Assembly (NCBI GenBank): GCA_016716465.1
Contig: JADJWH010000001.1
Span: 62,001 to 126,000 of the forward strand
From: Gammaproteobacteria bacterium
GTDB taxonomy: Bacteria; Pseudomonadota; Gammaproteobacteria; SZUA-140
DNA: 64,000 bases
Direction of reading: 5' to 3'
Below the pieces are notes generated by a model. That model had not been told where the DNA came from. It searched no databases and worked only from the letters and a program-made list of their open reading frames with translations. The translations under genes and the position numbers were made by a program. Shown here piece by piece: positions 30,791 through 41,649 of this stretch (position 1 is the first letter of the stretch; every line of letters starts with the position of its first letter).

Positions 30791-30821
30791 AAAACCCCCG
30801 CCGTACTGGCGGGGGTTTTTT
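30791..30821. terminator. Terminator after cspA
   Basis: Stem ACCCCCGCC/GGCGGGGGT with loop GTACT, followed by TTTTTT on the plus strand and preceded by AAAA, so it can act in both directions. It separates cspA from the convergent copD. Confidence 0.92.
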
Positions 30822-30872
30822 GTTCGTGGCGCCATCACGCGACCGGTAAGGCCAGGCGCTTGTAAACAGCGC

Positions 30873-31794
30873 TCAATGCCCCGGCGGCGTCTGCATCCCG
30901 AGCAGCGCCGCCCCGGCCAGCACCAGCAGGAACACCACCGTATCGACGCGCAGCACGCGCAGAAATCGGCGCGCGGGGTCTCCGTTCGCCGCCGGCCGGT
31001 CCGCGGGCCCAGGTCTCGATCGCGGGGACGATCCGGAAACGGTTCCAGGCCCCGATCCCCATCATCACGCCGACCGCCGTCAGCTTGATCAGCAGGACGC
31101 GTCCATACTCGCTTTCCCACAGTGCCGGCCAGTCGGGCAGCTGGCGCCAGGTGTTGTAAGCACCGGTCGCCAGCACCGCGGCCAGCGCGGCGCCGGCCAG
31201 CGTGGACAGACGGGTGGCGGTAAGCGCCAGCATCGGTGGCGGGATATCCGGGCCTTGCAGGACGGGCAGCACACGCGCGACATACACCAGCACGCTGCCG
31301 CCCCACAGGCAGGCGGCGGTGACATGCAGTACGTTGACCAGATTGGGCAGGGATAGCGCGCCCCCGTCGCCGGCATGACCGGTGGCGCTGGCCGTGAACA
31401 GCATCGTCACGGCGCCGGCCGCGATGCCCCACAGCGCGGCGCGAACCGGCCCGCCCCATCCGATGAAGAGGGTGAGCCCGAGCAAGCCCGTCCAGGCCAG
31501 CGCGCGTAACTGCCAGAAGCCGCCGTAATCGCTGTGCGTGAGCGCGCGGCCCAGATAGGGCCAGGCCGCATCCAGGCCGACATCCGCGAGCGCGGCGGTA
31601 CGCACCAGCAGATCGGCCGTGCCGGTGAGGGCGAGCAGGCCCACGGCCAGCGACAGCAGCGGCAACGGCGCGCGTGCGCCGGTCCCGGATCCCGCCGGCA
31701 GCAGATACAGCCACGTCGCCGCCGTTCCGACCACCAGCGCCAGCGCGGCGCGGTCGAGCGCGGTGACCGCGAACGGGATCGGTTCGAAGGTCAA
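30873..31794 (-). pseudogene. copD: Copper-resistance membrane protein CopD, frameshifted near the 3' end
   Basis: Multi-pass membrane protein. The main frame (from MTFEPIPFAVTALDRAALAL through WNRFRIVPAIETW) is CopD-like, with HAGDGGALSLPNLVNVLHVTAACLWGGSV. After about 31010 the frame becomes hydrophilic. A +1 shift between about 30985 and 31015 restores the expected final membrane helix, RRFLRVLRVDTVVFLLVLAG then AALLGMQTPPGH, with a stop at 30873. The uncorrected frame runs to 30835. The GC-rich stretch at the shift suggests an indel that is either real or a sequencing error. It is paired with copC for copper uptake or tolerance. Confidence 0.82.
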
Positions 31795-31804
31795 GGCGGT
31801 GCGG

Positions 31805-32173
31805 TCACTGCACGCTGAACGTGAAGCTTCCCTTGACGCGGTGGCCGTCGCCCGAGATCACGTTCCAGTCGACCGTATAGTCGCCGGGGCCGAGCGCCTT
31901 CAAGCCTGCCTCGATATGTTTGGGGTCGGCTGCATCCGCGGAGACCTGTTCCTGATCGACGCGGTTCCCGGCGCTGTCGGTGACGACGATCTTGCTCCAT
32001 TCGGCGGCGACCTTGTCGGAGAACCACAGTTGCACCGACTGCGGCGCCGTCGCCAGCGCGGCCTTGTCGGCGGGAACGGATTTTTCCATGTGAGTATGCG
32101 CGCTGGCGGCGAGCGGCCAGGCGATTATCAGCAGGGCGCCGAGCAGGCCGGCGGACAGGGTCTTCTGGGTCAT
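31805..32173 (-). CDS. copC: Periplasmic copper-binding protein CopC
   Basis: 122 residues with signal peptide ending ASA, leaving H26 at the mature N-terminus, the first Cu(II) ligand of CopC proteins. The second histidine is in SGDGHRVKGSFTFSV, and PQSVQLWFSDKV marks the CopC fold. copD begins 11 bases downstream in the same direction. Confidence 0.92.
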   Translation of the reverse strand: MTQKTLSAGLLGALLIIAWPLAASAHTHMEKSVPADKAALATAPQSVQLWFSDKVAAEWSKIVVTDSAGNRVDQEQVSADAADPKHIEAGLKALGPGDYTVDWNVISGDGHRVKGSFTFSVQ

Positions 32174-32436
32174 GGTCTGGACTCCTTGGGCTGCGTGGTG
32201 ATGAAGACGTGCGCCGCGCGATAGGTCTCGCGACTGGGCCGCCGAGGCCTCCTGCCGCGGCCTGGTTTCGCGCCGCGGCGAGGGGATGGTGCGATTTTAT
32301 GCCATTTCTCATGCCTGTCGCCAATCTTCCTACCGATATCGGTTCATGGCAGTCCCGGGCATGAACGGCGGCCGACATACAAAATCCCTGCATTTCCTGT
32401 ACAATAGCGCGTTTTCCTTTACCCGGTGACCCCTCT

Positions 32437-34254
<1,818 letters not shown>

Positions 34255-34303
34255 GGCCGCCACTCGTCTCCGCTCCGATCCACGCCATCCCATCTGGCCC
34301 GAT

Positions 34304-34386
34304 GTAGCCCGGATGGAGCGGTAGCGGAATCCGGGATAGGAAGCATACCCCCGGATTCCGGCGCTGCGCGCCTCCATCCAGGCTAC
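34304..34386. repeat. GTAGCCCGGATGGAGCG-type imperfect palindrome, copy 1
   Basis: Left half begins GTAGCCCGGATGGAGCG and ends ATCCGGGA. The right half is its imperfect complement, ending CCATCCAGGCTAC. Further copies are at 56100, 57878 and 61773, with a half copy at 60367. Its terminal GGCTAC supplies the stop codon of the minus-strand MFS gene. Confidence 0.88.
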
Positions 34387-35813
34387 GAGGGGCCGGTGTC
34401 CCGGTCCGTGTCCTTCTGTCGTTCCGGGATCTCCGGCGCGGATTTGCGCAGCCGCCGCGGACTGATGATGTCGAAGATCAGCTCCGACAGCGGCTGCAGG
34501 CGCGCCACGCGGAAGATTACCCCGCCCACCGAGGCCGGCCGCGTCGCGCGCATGTCCTTCAGCCGCGGCAGGAACAGCACGGCCACCAGCAGCCGCGTCA
34601 GGCTTGAGACCAGGAACACCCCGTAGAGCACGCTGAGCCATTCGACGTGCGTCCCGAACAGCACCGCCTCGCGCGGCAGGTGCGTGCCGAGATAGCCACC
34701 GAGCATCGCGCCGCAGAAGACGGCGACGCTCGCCAGCACATTGTGGAAGGCGAGATACATCGCGCGCTTGTTGCCCGGGATCAGGTCGTAGAGATAATTG
34801 CCGGCGCTGAGCGAGAAGCCGGCCCAGATCAGTCCGCCCAGCGCCTGCAGCAGCAGGATGTACAGGTAGTTGGTCGACACCAGCCACAGCGAGGGCAGGA
34901 ACGGGATGATGAGTCCGGTCGCCACCAGGATGAAGCGGTTGCCGAAGGCGTCGCTGATGCGGCCCCAGCGGTTCAGGGTGAGGAACTGCGCCAGCACCAC
35001 CACGCCGATGCTGACGGTGTACTCGAGGTAACTGAAGCTGAGGTCGCGCAGCTGGTACACCACGAAGAACGGCGAGGAGATGCTGACGGCGAAGGAGATG
35101 GCGGCGAAGAACAGCGTGAAGCGGGCGAAGGAGGAACCGCGCACGCGACGCCAGAAGCCGATGCCGAAGGGGGATTCGAGCGCGGCGACGTGACCGGGCG
35201 GGTCGTGCATCTGCCACAGATGCCAGATCGAGACCGCGCGCGCCACGGCCGCGATGGCGAAGATCAGCAGATAGCCCGCCACGGTCCACTGGTTGCGGTC
35301 GAACAGGTCCAGCATCACCCCGGCCGTGATCAGCCCGCAGAAGGAGGCCACGCTGCACAGGCGGGTGCGGCGGGCGAAGTAGCGCCCGCGCCGGCGCTCC
35401 GGCACCAGGTCGCCCATCAGGCTGCCCCACTGGGGGACCGCCAGGTTCGAGCCGGCGAAATAGACCACGGCGCAGGCCACCAGGATGGGCAGCGCGTGGT
35501 CCGGAAACAGCAGGGGCAGCACGGCCAGCGGGAACAGCGCCACCCCCTGCAGGGTCGCGCCCAGCACGATGATGTCCTTGCGCCGGCCCCAGCGGCGCCC
35601 GAGCCAGGAAGACAGCAGTTGCGCGAAGGAGGCGAGCAGCGGGGGCAGGCTGGCGAGCAGGCCGATCTGCGCCGTGCCTGCCTTGAGGTACAGCGCGAAG
35701 GCGGCGAAGTAGCTCTCCCCGGCGCCCGTCATCACCGAATAGGAAACCCCGTCCCTGATCGAGTGCCGCAGGGAGGCGTCGACGCGGGGATCCTTCGAAT
35801 AACGCTGGGACAT
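34383..35813 (-). CDS. MFS transporter
   Basis: 476 residues, twelve predicted membrane helices: SYFAAFALYLKAGTAQIGLL in the first pair, then SSWLGRRWGRRKDIIVLG as the cytoplasmic loop motif A. Hydrophilic C-terminal tail of about 40 residues. Substrate unknown. The last codons and stop overlap a palindromic repeat, so the tail may have been altered by repeat insertion. Confidence 0.87.
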   Translation of the reverse strand: MSQRYSKDPRVDASLRHSIRDGVSYSVMTGAGESYFAAFALYLKAGTAQIGLLASLPPLLASFAQLLSSWLGRRWGRRKDIIVLGATLQGVALFPLAVLPLLFPDHALPILVACAVVYFAGSNLAVPQWGSLMGDLVPERRRGRYFARRTRLCSVASFCGLITAGVMLDLFDRNQWTVAGYLLIFAIAAVARAVSIWHLWQMHDPPGHVAALESPFGIGFWRRVRGSSFARFTLFFAAISFAVSISSPFFVVYQLRDLSFSYLEYTVSIGVVVLAQFLTLNRWGRISDAFGNRFILVATGLIIPFLPSLWLVSTNYLYILLLQALGGLIWAGFSLSAGNYLYDLIPGNKRAMYLAFHNVLASVAVFCGAMLGGYLGTHLPREAVLFGTHVEWLSVLYGVFLVSSLTRLLVAVLFLPRLKDMRATRPASVGGVIFRVARLQPLSELIFDIISPRRLRKSAPEIPERQKDTDRDTGPS

Positions 35814-35934
35814 GGCGCGCTATATATCGACCCGCCCGGATCGTTGTCAAGCGAATGCGGGAACCGCTTCACAAGCGGGCGCGACGCTGCCACAATGGCG
35901 CCGATTGTGTCATCAGCCGCACGCGAGGAGACCC

Positions 35935-36312
35935 ATGCTGATCGTCCCGACCTATCTCGAGAAGAGCCCGATCCACGGTTTCGGCGTTTTCGCCAAGGAA
36001 TTCATCCCCAAGGGCACCAAGGTGTGGGAGTTCAACCCCATCTTCGACATCGTGCTCTCCGAGGAGGAGTTCGAGGCGCTGCCGCCGTCCAGCCGGGAGG
36101 AGATCGAAATCCATCTGTACCAGCCGGAAGAGGGCGGCGATCTGTACTACGAGTCGACCATGGGCAAGTACATGAACCATTCGCGCGAGGCGAACGTCGA
36201 TTTCAGCGAGGTCGGCGCCGGTTTTGCCACGCGCGATATCCAATCCGGGGAAGAGATGACCTGCGACTACCGCGACTTCATGGCGGACGTGTCGCACATC
36301 GAATATCTCTAG
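35935..36312 (+). CDS. Small SET-domain protein
   Basis: 125 residues, a minimal SET domain: SPIHGFGVFAKEFIPKGTKVWEF (SAM-binding start), YMNHSREANVDF (the NHS..AN knot motif) and GEEMTCDYRDF (catalytic region). SET proteins transfer methyl groups to lysines; targets of small bacterial members are mostly unknown. GAGGAG precedes the ATG. Divergent from the MFS gene. Confidence 0.88.
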   Translation: MLIVPTYLEKSPIHGFGVFAKEFIPKGTKVWEFNPIFDIVLSEEEFEALPPSSREEIEIHLYQPEEGGDLYYESTMGKYMNHSREANVDFSEVGAGFATRDIQSGEEMTCDYRDFMADVSHIEYL

Positions 36313-36348
36313 GTGAGTTGTTCCGTCGCCATCCCGTTACCCGTGTAC

Positions 36349-36374
36349 GGGGACGGATTTAAACATCCGTCCCC
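36349..36374. repeat. GGGGACGGATTT palindrome, variant copy
   Basis: Left arm GGGGACGGATTT, right arm ATCCGTCCCC, with a short AT centre. It lies between the SET gene and the next MFS gene. It belongs to the GGGGACAGATTT family seen many times further on. Confidence 0.85.
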
Positions 36375-36398
36375 GTCCCGGTTTCCGTCGTCGATAAC

Positions 36399-37601
36399 TT
36401 GATCGGCCGCCTGCGCGAGCTTCCGTCCGGCGTCTGGGCCCTCGGCCTGGTCAGCCTGTTCATGGACGTCTCCTCCGAGATGATTCACGCCCTGCTGCCG
36501 GTATTCCTGGTCGCGGTGCTCGGGACCAGCGCCACGCTGGTCGGCGTCATCGAAGGTCTCGGCGAGGCGCTCGCGCTCGTCACGCGCCTGTTCTCCGGCA
36601 TGCTGAGCGACCGTCTGCGCCGGCGCCGGCCGCTGGTGCTGGCGGGTTACCTGCTCGGCACACTGTCCAAGCCCTTGTTCGCGCTCGCCGGCAGCGCCGC
36701 GACGGTGCTGGGCGCGCGCAGCCTCGACCGTCTGGGCAAGGGCATCCGGGGCGCGCCGCGCGATGCCCTGATCGCCGACCTGGTCGCACCCGGCATGCGC
36801 GGCGCCGCCTTCGGCCTGCGCCAGTCGCTCGATTCCTTCGGCGCCGTGCTCGGTCCGTTGCTCGCGCTGGGACTGATGGCGCTGACGCAGGATGACTATC
36901 GCGCGGTGTTCTGGTGCGCCTTTCTGCCCGGCATCGCCGCCGTGCTCCTGATCGTGTTCCTGGTTCGGGAACCGCCGCGCCCGCCGGCGGACGGGGCGCG
37001 CACGCGCGGGTCGATCTGGCGCCTGCGCGATGCCGCGCAGCTCGGGCGCGCCTACTGGGGCGTGCTCGCGCTCGGCGTGGTGTTTACCCTGGCGCGCTTC
37101 AGCGAGGCCTTCATCCTGCTGCGGGCCGAACAGCTCGGGACGGCGCCCACCTTCGTGCCGCTGATGCTGGTGATCCTGAGCCTGACCTATGCGCTGGGCG
37201 CGTATCCCGCCGGGCACCTGTCGGACCGCATCGGGCGCGCGCGCCTGCTGCTGCCTGGCGTGCTGGTGCTGGTGGCGGCCGATATCGTGCTCGCCGCGGC
37301 CGGCGATCCGTGGACGGTCGGAGTCGGCGCCGCGCTGTGGGGTATCCACATGGCGCTCACCCAGGGCCTGTTCGCCGCGCTGATCGTCGATACCTCTCCC
37401 GCGTATCTGCGCGGTACCGCCTTCGGTGTGTTCGGTCTCGCGAGCGGTCTCGCGATCCTGTGCGCAAGCATCCTCGCCGGCCTGCTGTGGGATCGCATCG
37501 GCGCGCCGTCGACCTTTCTCGCCGGCGCCGCTTTCGCGCTGCTCGCCGGCGCCGGCGGCCTCATGTTGTGGCGGATGCGCGGCGGGAGAGAGGCGGGGTA
37601 A
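36399..37601 (+). CDS. MFS transporter
   Basis: 400 residues, twelve membrane helices: MIGRLRELPSGVWALGLVSL and FMDVSSEMIHALLPVFLVAVLG at the N-terminus, motif A GMLSDRLRRRRPLVLAG, then LGKGIRGAPRDALIADL. The start is taken as a TTG at 36399 because the family N-terminus begins there; no good ribosome site is visible. Substrate unknown. Confidence 0.85.
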   Translation: MIGRLRELPSGVWALGLVSLFMDVSSEMIHALLPVFLVAVLGTSATLVGVIEGLGEALALVTRLFSGMLSDRLRRRRPLVLAGYLLGTLSKPLFALAGSAATVLGARSLDRLGKGIRGAPRDALIADLVAPGMRGAAFGLRQSLDSFGAVLGPLLALGLMALTQDDYRAVFWCAFLPGIAAVLLIVFLVREPPRPPADGARTRGSIWRLRDAAQLGRAYWGVLALGVVFTLARFSEAFILLRAEQLGTAPTFVPLMLVILSLTYALGAYPAGHLSDRIGRARLLLPGVLVLVAADIVLAAAGDPWTVGVGAALWGIHMALTQGLFAALIVDTSPAYLRGTAFGVFGLASGLAILCASILAGLLWDRIGAPSTFLAGAAFALLAGAGGLMLWRMRGGREAG

Positions 37602-37643
37602 GATATAGCAGCATCGATTGCAGACGGAAGTAGTTGCGTGAAT

Positions 37644-37669
37644 GGGGACAGATTTGTAAATCTGTCCCC
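37644..37669. repeat. GGGGACAGATTT palindrome before pap
   Basis: Self-complementary GGGGACAGATTT and AAATCTGTCCCC halves around a GT centre. It is translated as GDRFVNLSP in the frame of the following gene but lies before its real start. Confidence 0.9.
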
Positions 37670-37691
37670 GTGCTTGATGGGAAGGCAAGGC

Positions 37692-39164
37692 ATGTTTGAG
37701 GCCGTCGAACTCGGGCAGAAAGTCTCCAAGGATGAATTCAAGGCCCGCGAACCCGAGCTGTGGACCGCGCTGCTCGCGGCCCAGCGCGCCTTGCGCGAGG
37801 CCGGCGTGGCGACGCTTGTCATCGTCGCCGGCGTGGAAGGCGGCGGCAAGGGCGAGGCGGTACAGCGTCTGCACAAATGGTTCGATACCCGCGGCGTGCG
37901 CACGCACGCCTTCTGGGACGCCACTGACGAGGAACGCGAGCGTCCCCCCGCGTGGCGATTCTGGCAACGTCTGCCGGCGCGCGGCGCCATCGCCGTCATG
38001 TTCGGCGGCTGGTACTGGGATCCGCTCTACCGACGCACGCGCAGCGGCGACGGCGACGCCGAGCTCGACCGCGAGGCGGCGCGCATCGTCGAACTCGAGC
38101 GCATGCTGAGCCTCGACGGCATGCTGATCGTCAAGTTGTGGTTCCATCTTCCGCGCCAGGATCATGCGCGGCACCTGAAGAAGCGGCGCGAGGTGCAGCG
38201 CCACATCGAGGGCGTGGCGGTCGAGGGAGACACGGACAAGGAGTATGACGCCTTCCTGCGCGCCGCCGAGCGCATGATCCGCCATACCGACACCGGCGCC
38301 TGCCCGTGGTGGCTGATCGACGCCGAGGACCCCCATTACCGCGATCTGCGCGCGGGCGGCATCCTGCGCGCGCTGATGGAAGCGCGTCTGGCCCGGCCCG
38401 CGGCCGCTGCGCCGGCGCCATCGCCCGCGGCCGCGCGCGGCAAACAGGCGACGGTACTCGAGCGCGTCGACCTGACAGCCGGTCTCTCGGACAAGGCCTA
38501 CAAACACGAGATGAAACATTGCCGCGAACGCCTCGCCCGCCTCGCCTGGCGCGCCTACGATGCCCGTCGTTCCTGCGTGCTGGTGTTCGAGGGCTGGGAC
38601 GCGGCGGGCAAGGGCGGCGCCATCCAGCGCCTCACCGCCGCCGTCGACCCGCGCCTGTACCAGGTGATCCCGATCGCCGCGCCCACCGACGAGGAGCGTG
38701 CCCATCATTACCTGTGGCGATTCTGGCGCCACATCCCGCGCGCCGGCTACATGACCCTGTACGACCGCTCCTGGTACGGCCGTGTGCTGGTCGAGCGGGT
38801 GGAAGGCTTTGCCTCCGAGTCGGAATGGGCGCGTGCCTACGAGGAGATCAACAATTTCGAGGAGCATCTGCTCAGGCACGGCATCACGCTGCTGAAGTTC
38901 TGGCTGCACATCAGCGCGGAGGAGCAGTTGCGGCGTTTCGAGGAACGCGGCAGACTGCCGTGGAAGCAGCACAAGCTGGGCGAGGAGGACTGGCGCAACC
39001 GGGACAAGCGCGCCGCCTATCTCGCGGCGGTCGACGACATGGTGGCGCATACCGGCACCGCCGACGCCCCCTGGCACCTGGTGCCGGCCGAGGACAAACA
39101 TTACGCGCGGGTCGAGATCCTCAATACCGTATGCGCGCGCCTGGAACAGGCACTGGAATCCTGA
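37692..39164 (+). CDS. pap: Polyphosphate:AMP phosphotransferase (two-domain PPK2)
   Basis: 490 residues from the ATG at 37692. Two PPK2 domains in tandem: the first has VAGVEGGGKGEAVQRLHKWF (Walker A) and FGGWYWDPLY; the second has VFEGWDAAGKGGAIQRLTAA and LYDRSWYGRVLVERVEGF. Double-domain PPK2 enzymes phosphorylate AMP to ADP using polyphosphate. The open frame continues upstream through a palindromic repeat to 37638, which is not credible as coding. Confidence 0.94.
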   Translation: MFEAVELGQKVSKDEFKAREPELWTALLAAQRALREAGVATLVIVAGVEGGGKGEAVQRLHKWFDTRGVRTHAFWDATDEERERPPAWRFWQRLPARGAIAVMFGGWYWDPLYRRTRSGDGDAELDREAARIVELERMLSLDGMLIVKLWFHLPRQDHARHLKKRREVQRHIEGVAVEGDTDKEYDAFLRAAERMIRHTDTGACPWWLIDAEDPHYRDLRAGGILRALMEARLARPAAAAPAPSPAAARGKQATVLERVDLTAGLSDKAYKHEMKHCRERLARLAWRAYDARRSCVLVFEGWDAAGKGGAIQRLTAAVDPRLYQVIPIAAPTDEERAHHYLWRFWRHIPRAGYMTLYDRSWYGRVLVERVEGFASESEWARAYEEINNFEEHLLRHGITLLKFWLHISAEEQLRRFEERGRLPWKQHKLGEEDWRNRDKRAAYLAAVDDMVAHTGTADAPWHLVPAEDKHYARVEILNTVCARLEQALES

Positions 39165-39179
39165 ATCGATGAGTCTGTC

Positions 39180-40892
39180 ATGATTGCATTGTCCCGCCGT
39201 CTCTTCACCCTGATCCTGTGCGCCGTCGTGCTGGCGGCGGGCGCGGCTGCCGCCGACGAGACGGAACCGCACGCCGGTGACGCGGCCCCGGCTGCGGCCA
39301 ACGAGCCGCGCAGCGTCGACAGCTGGCACAACCTGCAGACCCTGATCGATACGATCAACAACACCAGCCACGAGCTTGGCCAACAGCGTTCCGCCCTGCA
39401 CGAAGCCGTCGACGACCGCGAGCGCACCCGCGTCTACAAGGAGATCGACCGCCTGTCCCTCGATCTCGAATCGCTGCAAACCGCGCTCGAGATGCTTGCC
39501 ACCGACGGTGTTGATCTGAGCTTGTTCGGCGTGAAGGAGGAGGCCGCCTTCAACTGGCGTTCCGAGCTCGAATCGGTATTCGAGCCGGTCCTGGTGGAGC
39601 TGCGGCGCCTGACCGAGCGCCCGCGCAAGATCGAGCGCCTGCGCAACGACCAGGCCTATTACAAAGAGCGGCTCGACGCCGCCGAAGAGGCCCTGGTCAA
39701 CGTGACCCGAAATCGCGAGGACGCGCCGACGCCGGAGCTGAAACGGGCTTTCGCGACCATCGAGCAGCGCTGGCGGCAGCGTCGCGACGACCTCAATAAC
39801 CGTTACAAGCTGACCAGCTACGAGCTGTCCGAGACGCTATCCCCGACTTCGGCCCCGCAGCGCGATCCCGTCGAGGCACTGAAGGCCTTGCTGACCGGGC
39901 GCATCCTCAATCTCGCTCTGGCAGTCGGCGCGGCGGTGGTGGTCTTCCTCGTCCTGCGTTTGCTTGCCGGTGTCTACGAGCGGCGCGTCATGGCGCGCGC
40001 GCGCCGCCGCGGCGTGTTCGCGGCGCGTGTCGGCAATCTGGTGTTCTACCTGCTTACCGCCGTGCTGGTGCTGTTGTCGGCGATGGCCGTATTGTACGTG
40101 CGCGGCGACTGGCTGCTGCTCGGCATACTGATCATCCTGCTCGTGGGCGCGGGCTGGGCCTTGCAGAAGTCGCTGCCAAATTACCTGATGGAGGCCAAGC
40201 TGATCCTGAACCTCGGTTCGGTGCGGGAGGGCGAGCGTCTGGTCTACGAAGGTCTGCCCTGGCGTGTGGACGCGCTCAGCTTTCACGCCACGCTGGTCAA
40301 CCCGCTGCTGCAGGGCGGCAGGCTGCGCATCCCGGTGCGCCGGCTGTTGGATCATTTTTCGCGCGTTTTCGATGAGAGTGAGCCCTGGTTTCCTGCGCGC
40401 GTCGGCGATTACGTCATGCTGGACGACAATACCTTCGGCCTCGTGCTGGTGCAGTCGCCCGAGTGCGTGCAACTGCAGGTGCAGGGGGCGGTCAAGACCT
40501 ATGGCGTGGCCGACTTCCTGGGAAAGAATCCGCGCGACCTGACGCTGCAGGGCTTTACGGTGGCGGTTACCTTCGGGCTCGACTATGCCCACCAGGGCGG
40601 TGTCACCGGCGATATCCACGCCAGGCTCGAACGCGCCTTCCGGGACGGCCTCGCGCACAGCCCGTCCGCGGCCCATCTGAGCTCGTTTACGCTCGAGTTC
40701 AAGGAGGCGAGCGCCTCGTCGCTCGACTTCCTCGCCATCGCCGGCTTCGCGGGCGCGGCCGCGGGGGATTACTTCGCGCTGCAACGTCTGCTGCAGCGCA
40801 TCGCCGTCGATGCCTGCAACGAGCACGGCCTCGTCATCCCGTTCAATCAGCTCACGGTGCACATGGCGGACGGGTCAATGACCCAGGCCTGA
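39180..40892 (+). CDS. MscS-like mechanosensitive channel with periplasmic coiled-coil domain
   Basis: 570 residues. Signal peptide about 1-24 (ending AAAADE). A helical, coiled-coil periplasmic region covers 40-230 (LGQQRSALHEAVDDRERTRVYKEIDRL). Three membrane helices follow at about 240-340, then an MscS-like beta domain (VGDYVMLDDNTFGLVLVQSPECV) and an alpha/beta C-terminus with FTVAVTFGLDYAHQG. The pore helix lacks the usual Gly/Ala pattern, so channel function is less certain. It begins 15 bases after pap. Confidence 0.78.
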   Translation: MIALSRRLFTLILCAVVLAAGAAAADETEPHAGDAAPAAANEPRSVDSWHNLQTLIDTINNTSHELGQQRSALHEAVDDRERTRVYKEIDRLSLDLESLQTALEMLATDGVDLSLFGVKEEAAFNWRSELESVFEPVLVELRRLTERPRKIERLRNDQAYYKERLDAAEEALVNVTRNREDAPTPELKRAFATIEQRWRQRRDDLNNRYKLTSYELSETLSPTSAPQRDPVEALKALLTGRILNLALAVGAAVVVFLVLRLLAGVYERRVMARARRRGVFAARVGNLVFYLLTAVLVLLSAMAVLYVRGDWLLLGILIILLVGAGWALQKSLPNYLMEAKLILNLGSVREGERLVYEGLPWRVDALSFHATLVNPLLQGGRLRIPVRRLLDHFSRVFDESEPWFPARVGDYVMLDDNTFGLVLVQSPECVQLQVQGAVKTYGVADFLGKNPRDLTLQGFTVAVTFGLDYAHQGGVTGDIHARLERAFRDGLAHSPSAAHLSSFTLEFKEASASSLDFLAIAGFAGAAAGDYFALQRLLQRIAVDACNEHGLVIPFNQLTVHMADGSMTQA

Positions 40893-40988
40893 GGGCCAAA
40901 TCGATCCGATGTGCGGGTTTCGAAGACCTGGCTCAGTGCTATAGGCTGTCGTTCCAGGTTAAGTCAGGGCGGTACGATCCATCTCAGT

Positions 40989-41205
40989 GGGGACAGATTT
41001 ATTTTCCTAACCCTTCAACACCCCCGATCCACTGGGAACAGACTTTTGACGTTGGGGACAGATTTATTTTCGATCCATTTTTTAGCCCCACGAATTACGG
41101 ATCAAAGACTCGTTGGGCCAGCCAGGATGCGCTTCAAAAAATAAATCTGTCCCCAACGTCAAAAATTTGTGCTCCAAAAGAGGGAAAATCCATCTGTCCC
41201 CAATG
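40989..41205. repeat. Cluster of GGGGACAGATTTATTTT repeats, MITE-like
   Basis: One copy is at 40989-41006. A paired element follows at 41044-41164: 27-base perfect inverted ends starting TTTTGACG and containing GGGGACAGATTTATTTT flank 67 bases of unrelated sequence. A decayed copy (CTGTCCCC) lies near 41193. There is no transposase inside. Confidence 0.85.
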
Positions 41206-41649
41206 ATGGAATACGGTATCTGCGACGTAACCCATAACATTGAAACCTTGGGATTCCGGGTTACGGCCTCGCTTTGTTTGGAATGCTGAACTAATCAGCA
41301 GTACCTGTGTGCCACTTGCAGTTCGTTCTTATACTCAGTCCTCAGTCCTGTCTTTTCCTTGAGTCGATTTTCCTACACCCCCTCCACGATTCCCCGAATG
41401 TTTTAACAAGATATTGATATATAAATAAAACATGGCATTAATTGTGTCGCCGGATCGAGACAGGTTACGCCTCGATAATGACTGTCTATAATCCCCCGCG
41501 CCCGACGTGCCATCCATCGATGGCCGCACTTGGGCAAGGCCGTATATCCCGGATTTCATGCGCTGGAATCGTGTCGCCGGAGGGGGCGACGGGATATGGG
41601 CAGGTACTCACGAGGCCGGAGTCAACCGGAGGAGAGGTTCGCGCGTTTC
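41206..41649 (+). other. Intergenic region before the glucan synthase gene
   Basis: About 440 bases, AT-rich around 41390-41440, with no gene I can support. An open frame in line with the next gene runs from 41530 but shows no conserved sequence before 41650. GGAGGAG near 41629 is the nearest ribosome-like site. Confidence 0.4.

Noticed and set aside
37638..37691. N-terminal extension of the polyphosphate:AMP phosphotransferase
   Set aside because: These codons are a palindromic repeat read as protein (GDRFVNLSP). The family starts at MFEAVELGQK.
36309..39479. 1056-codon open frame on the minus strand
   Set aside because: It spans the MFS and pap genes antisense and reads through palindromic repeats. 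No domain can be seen.
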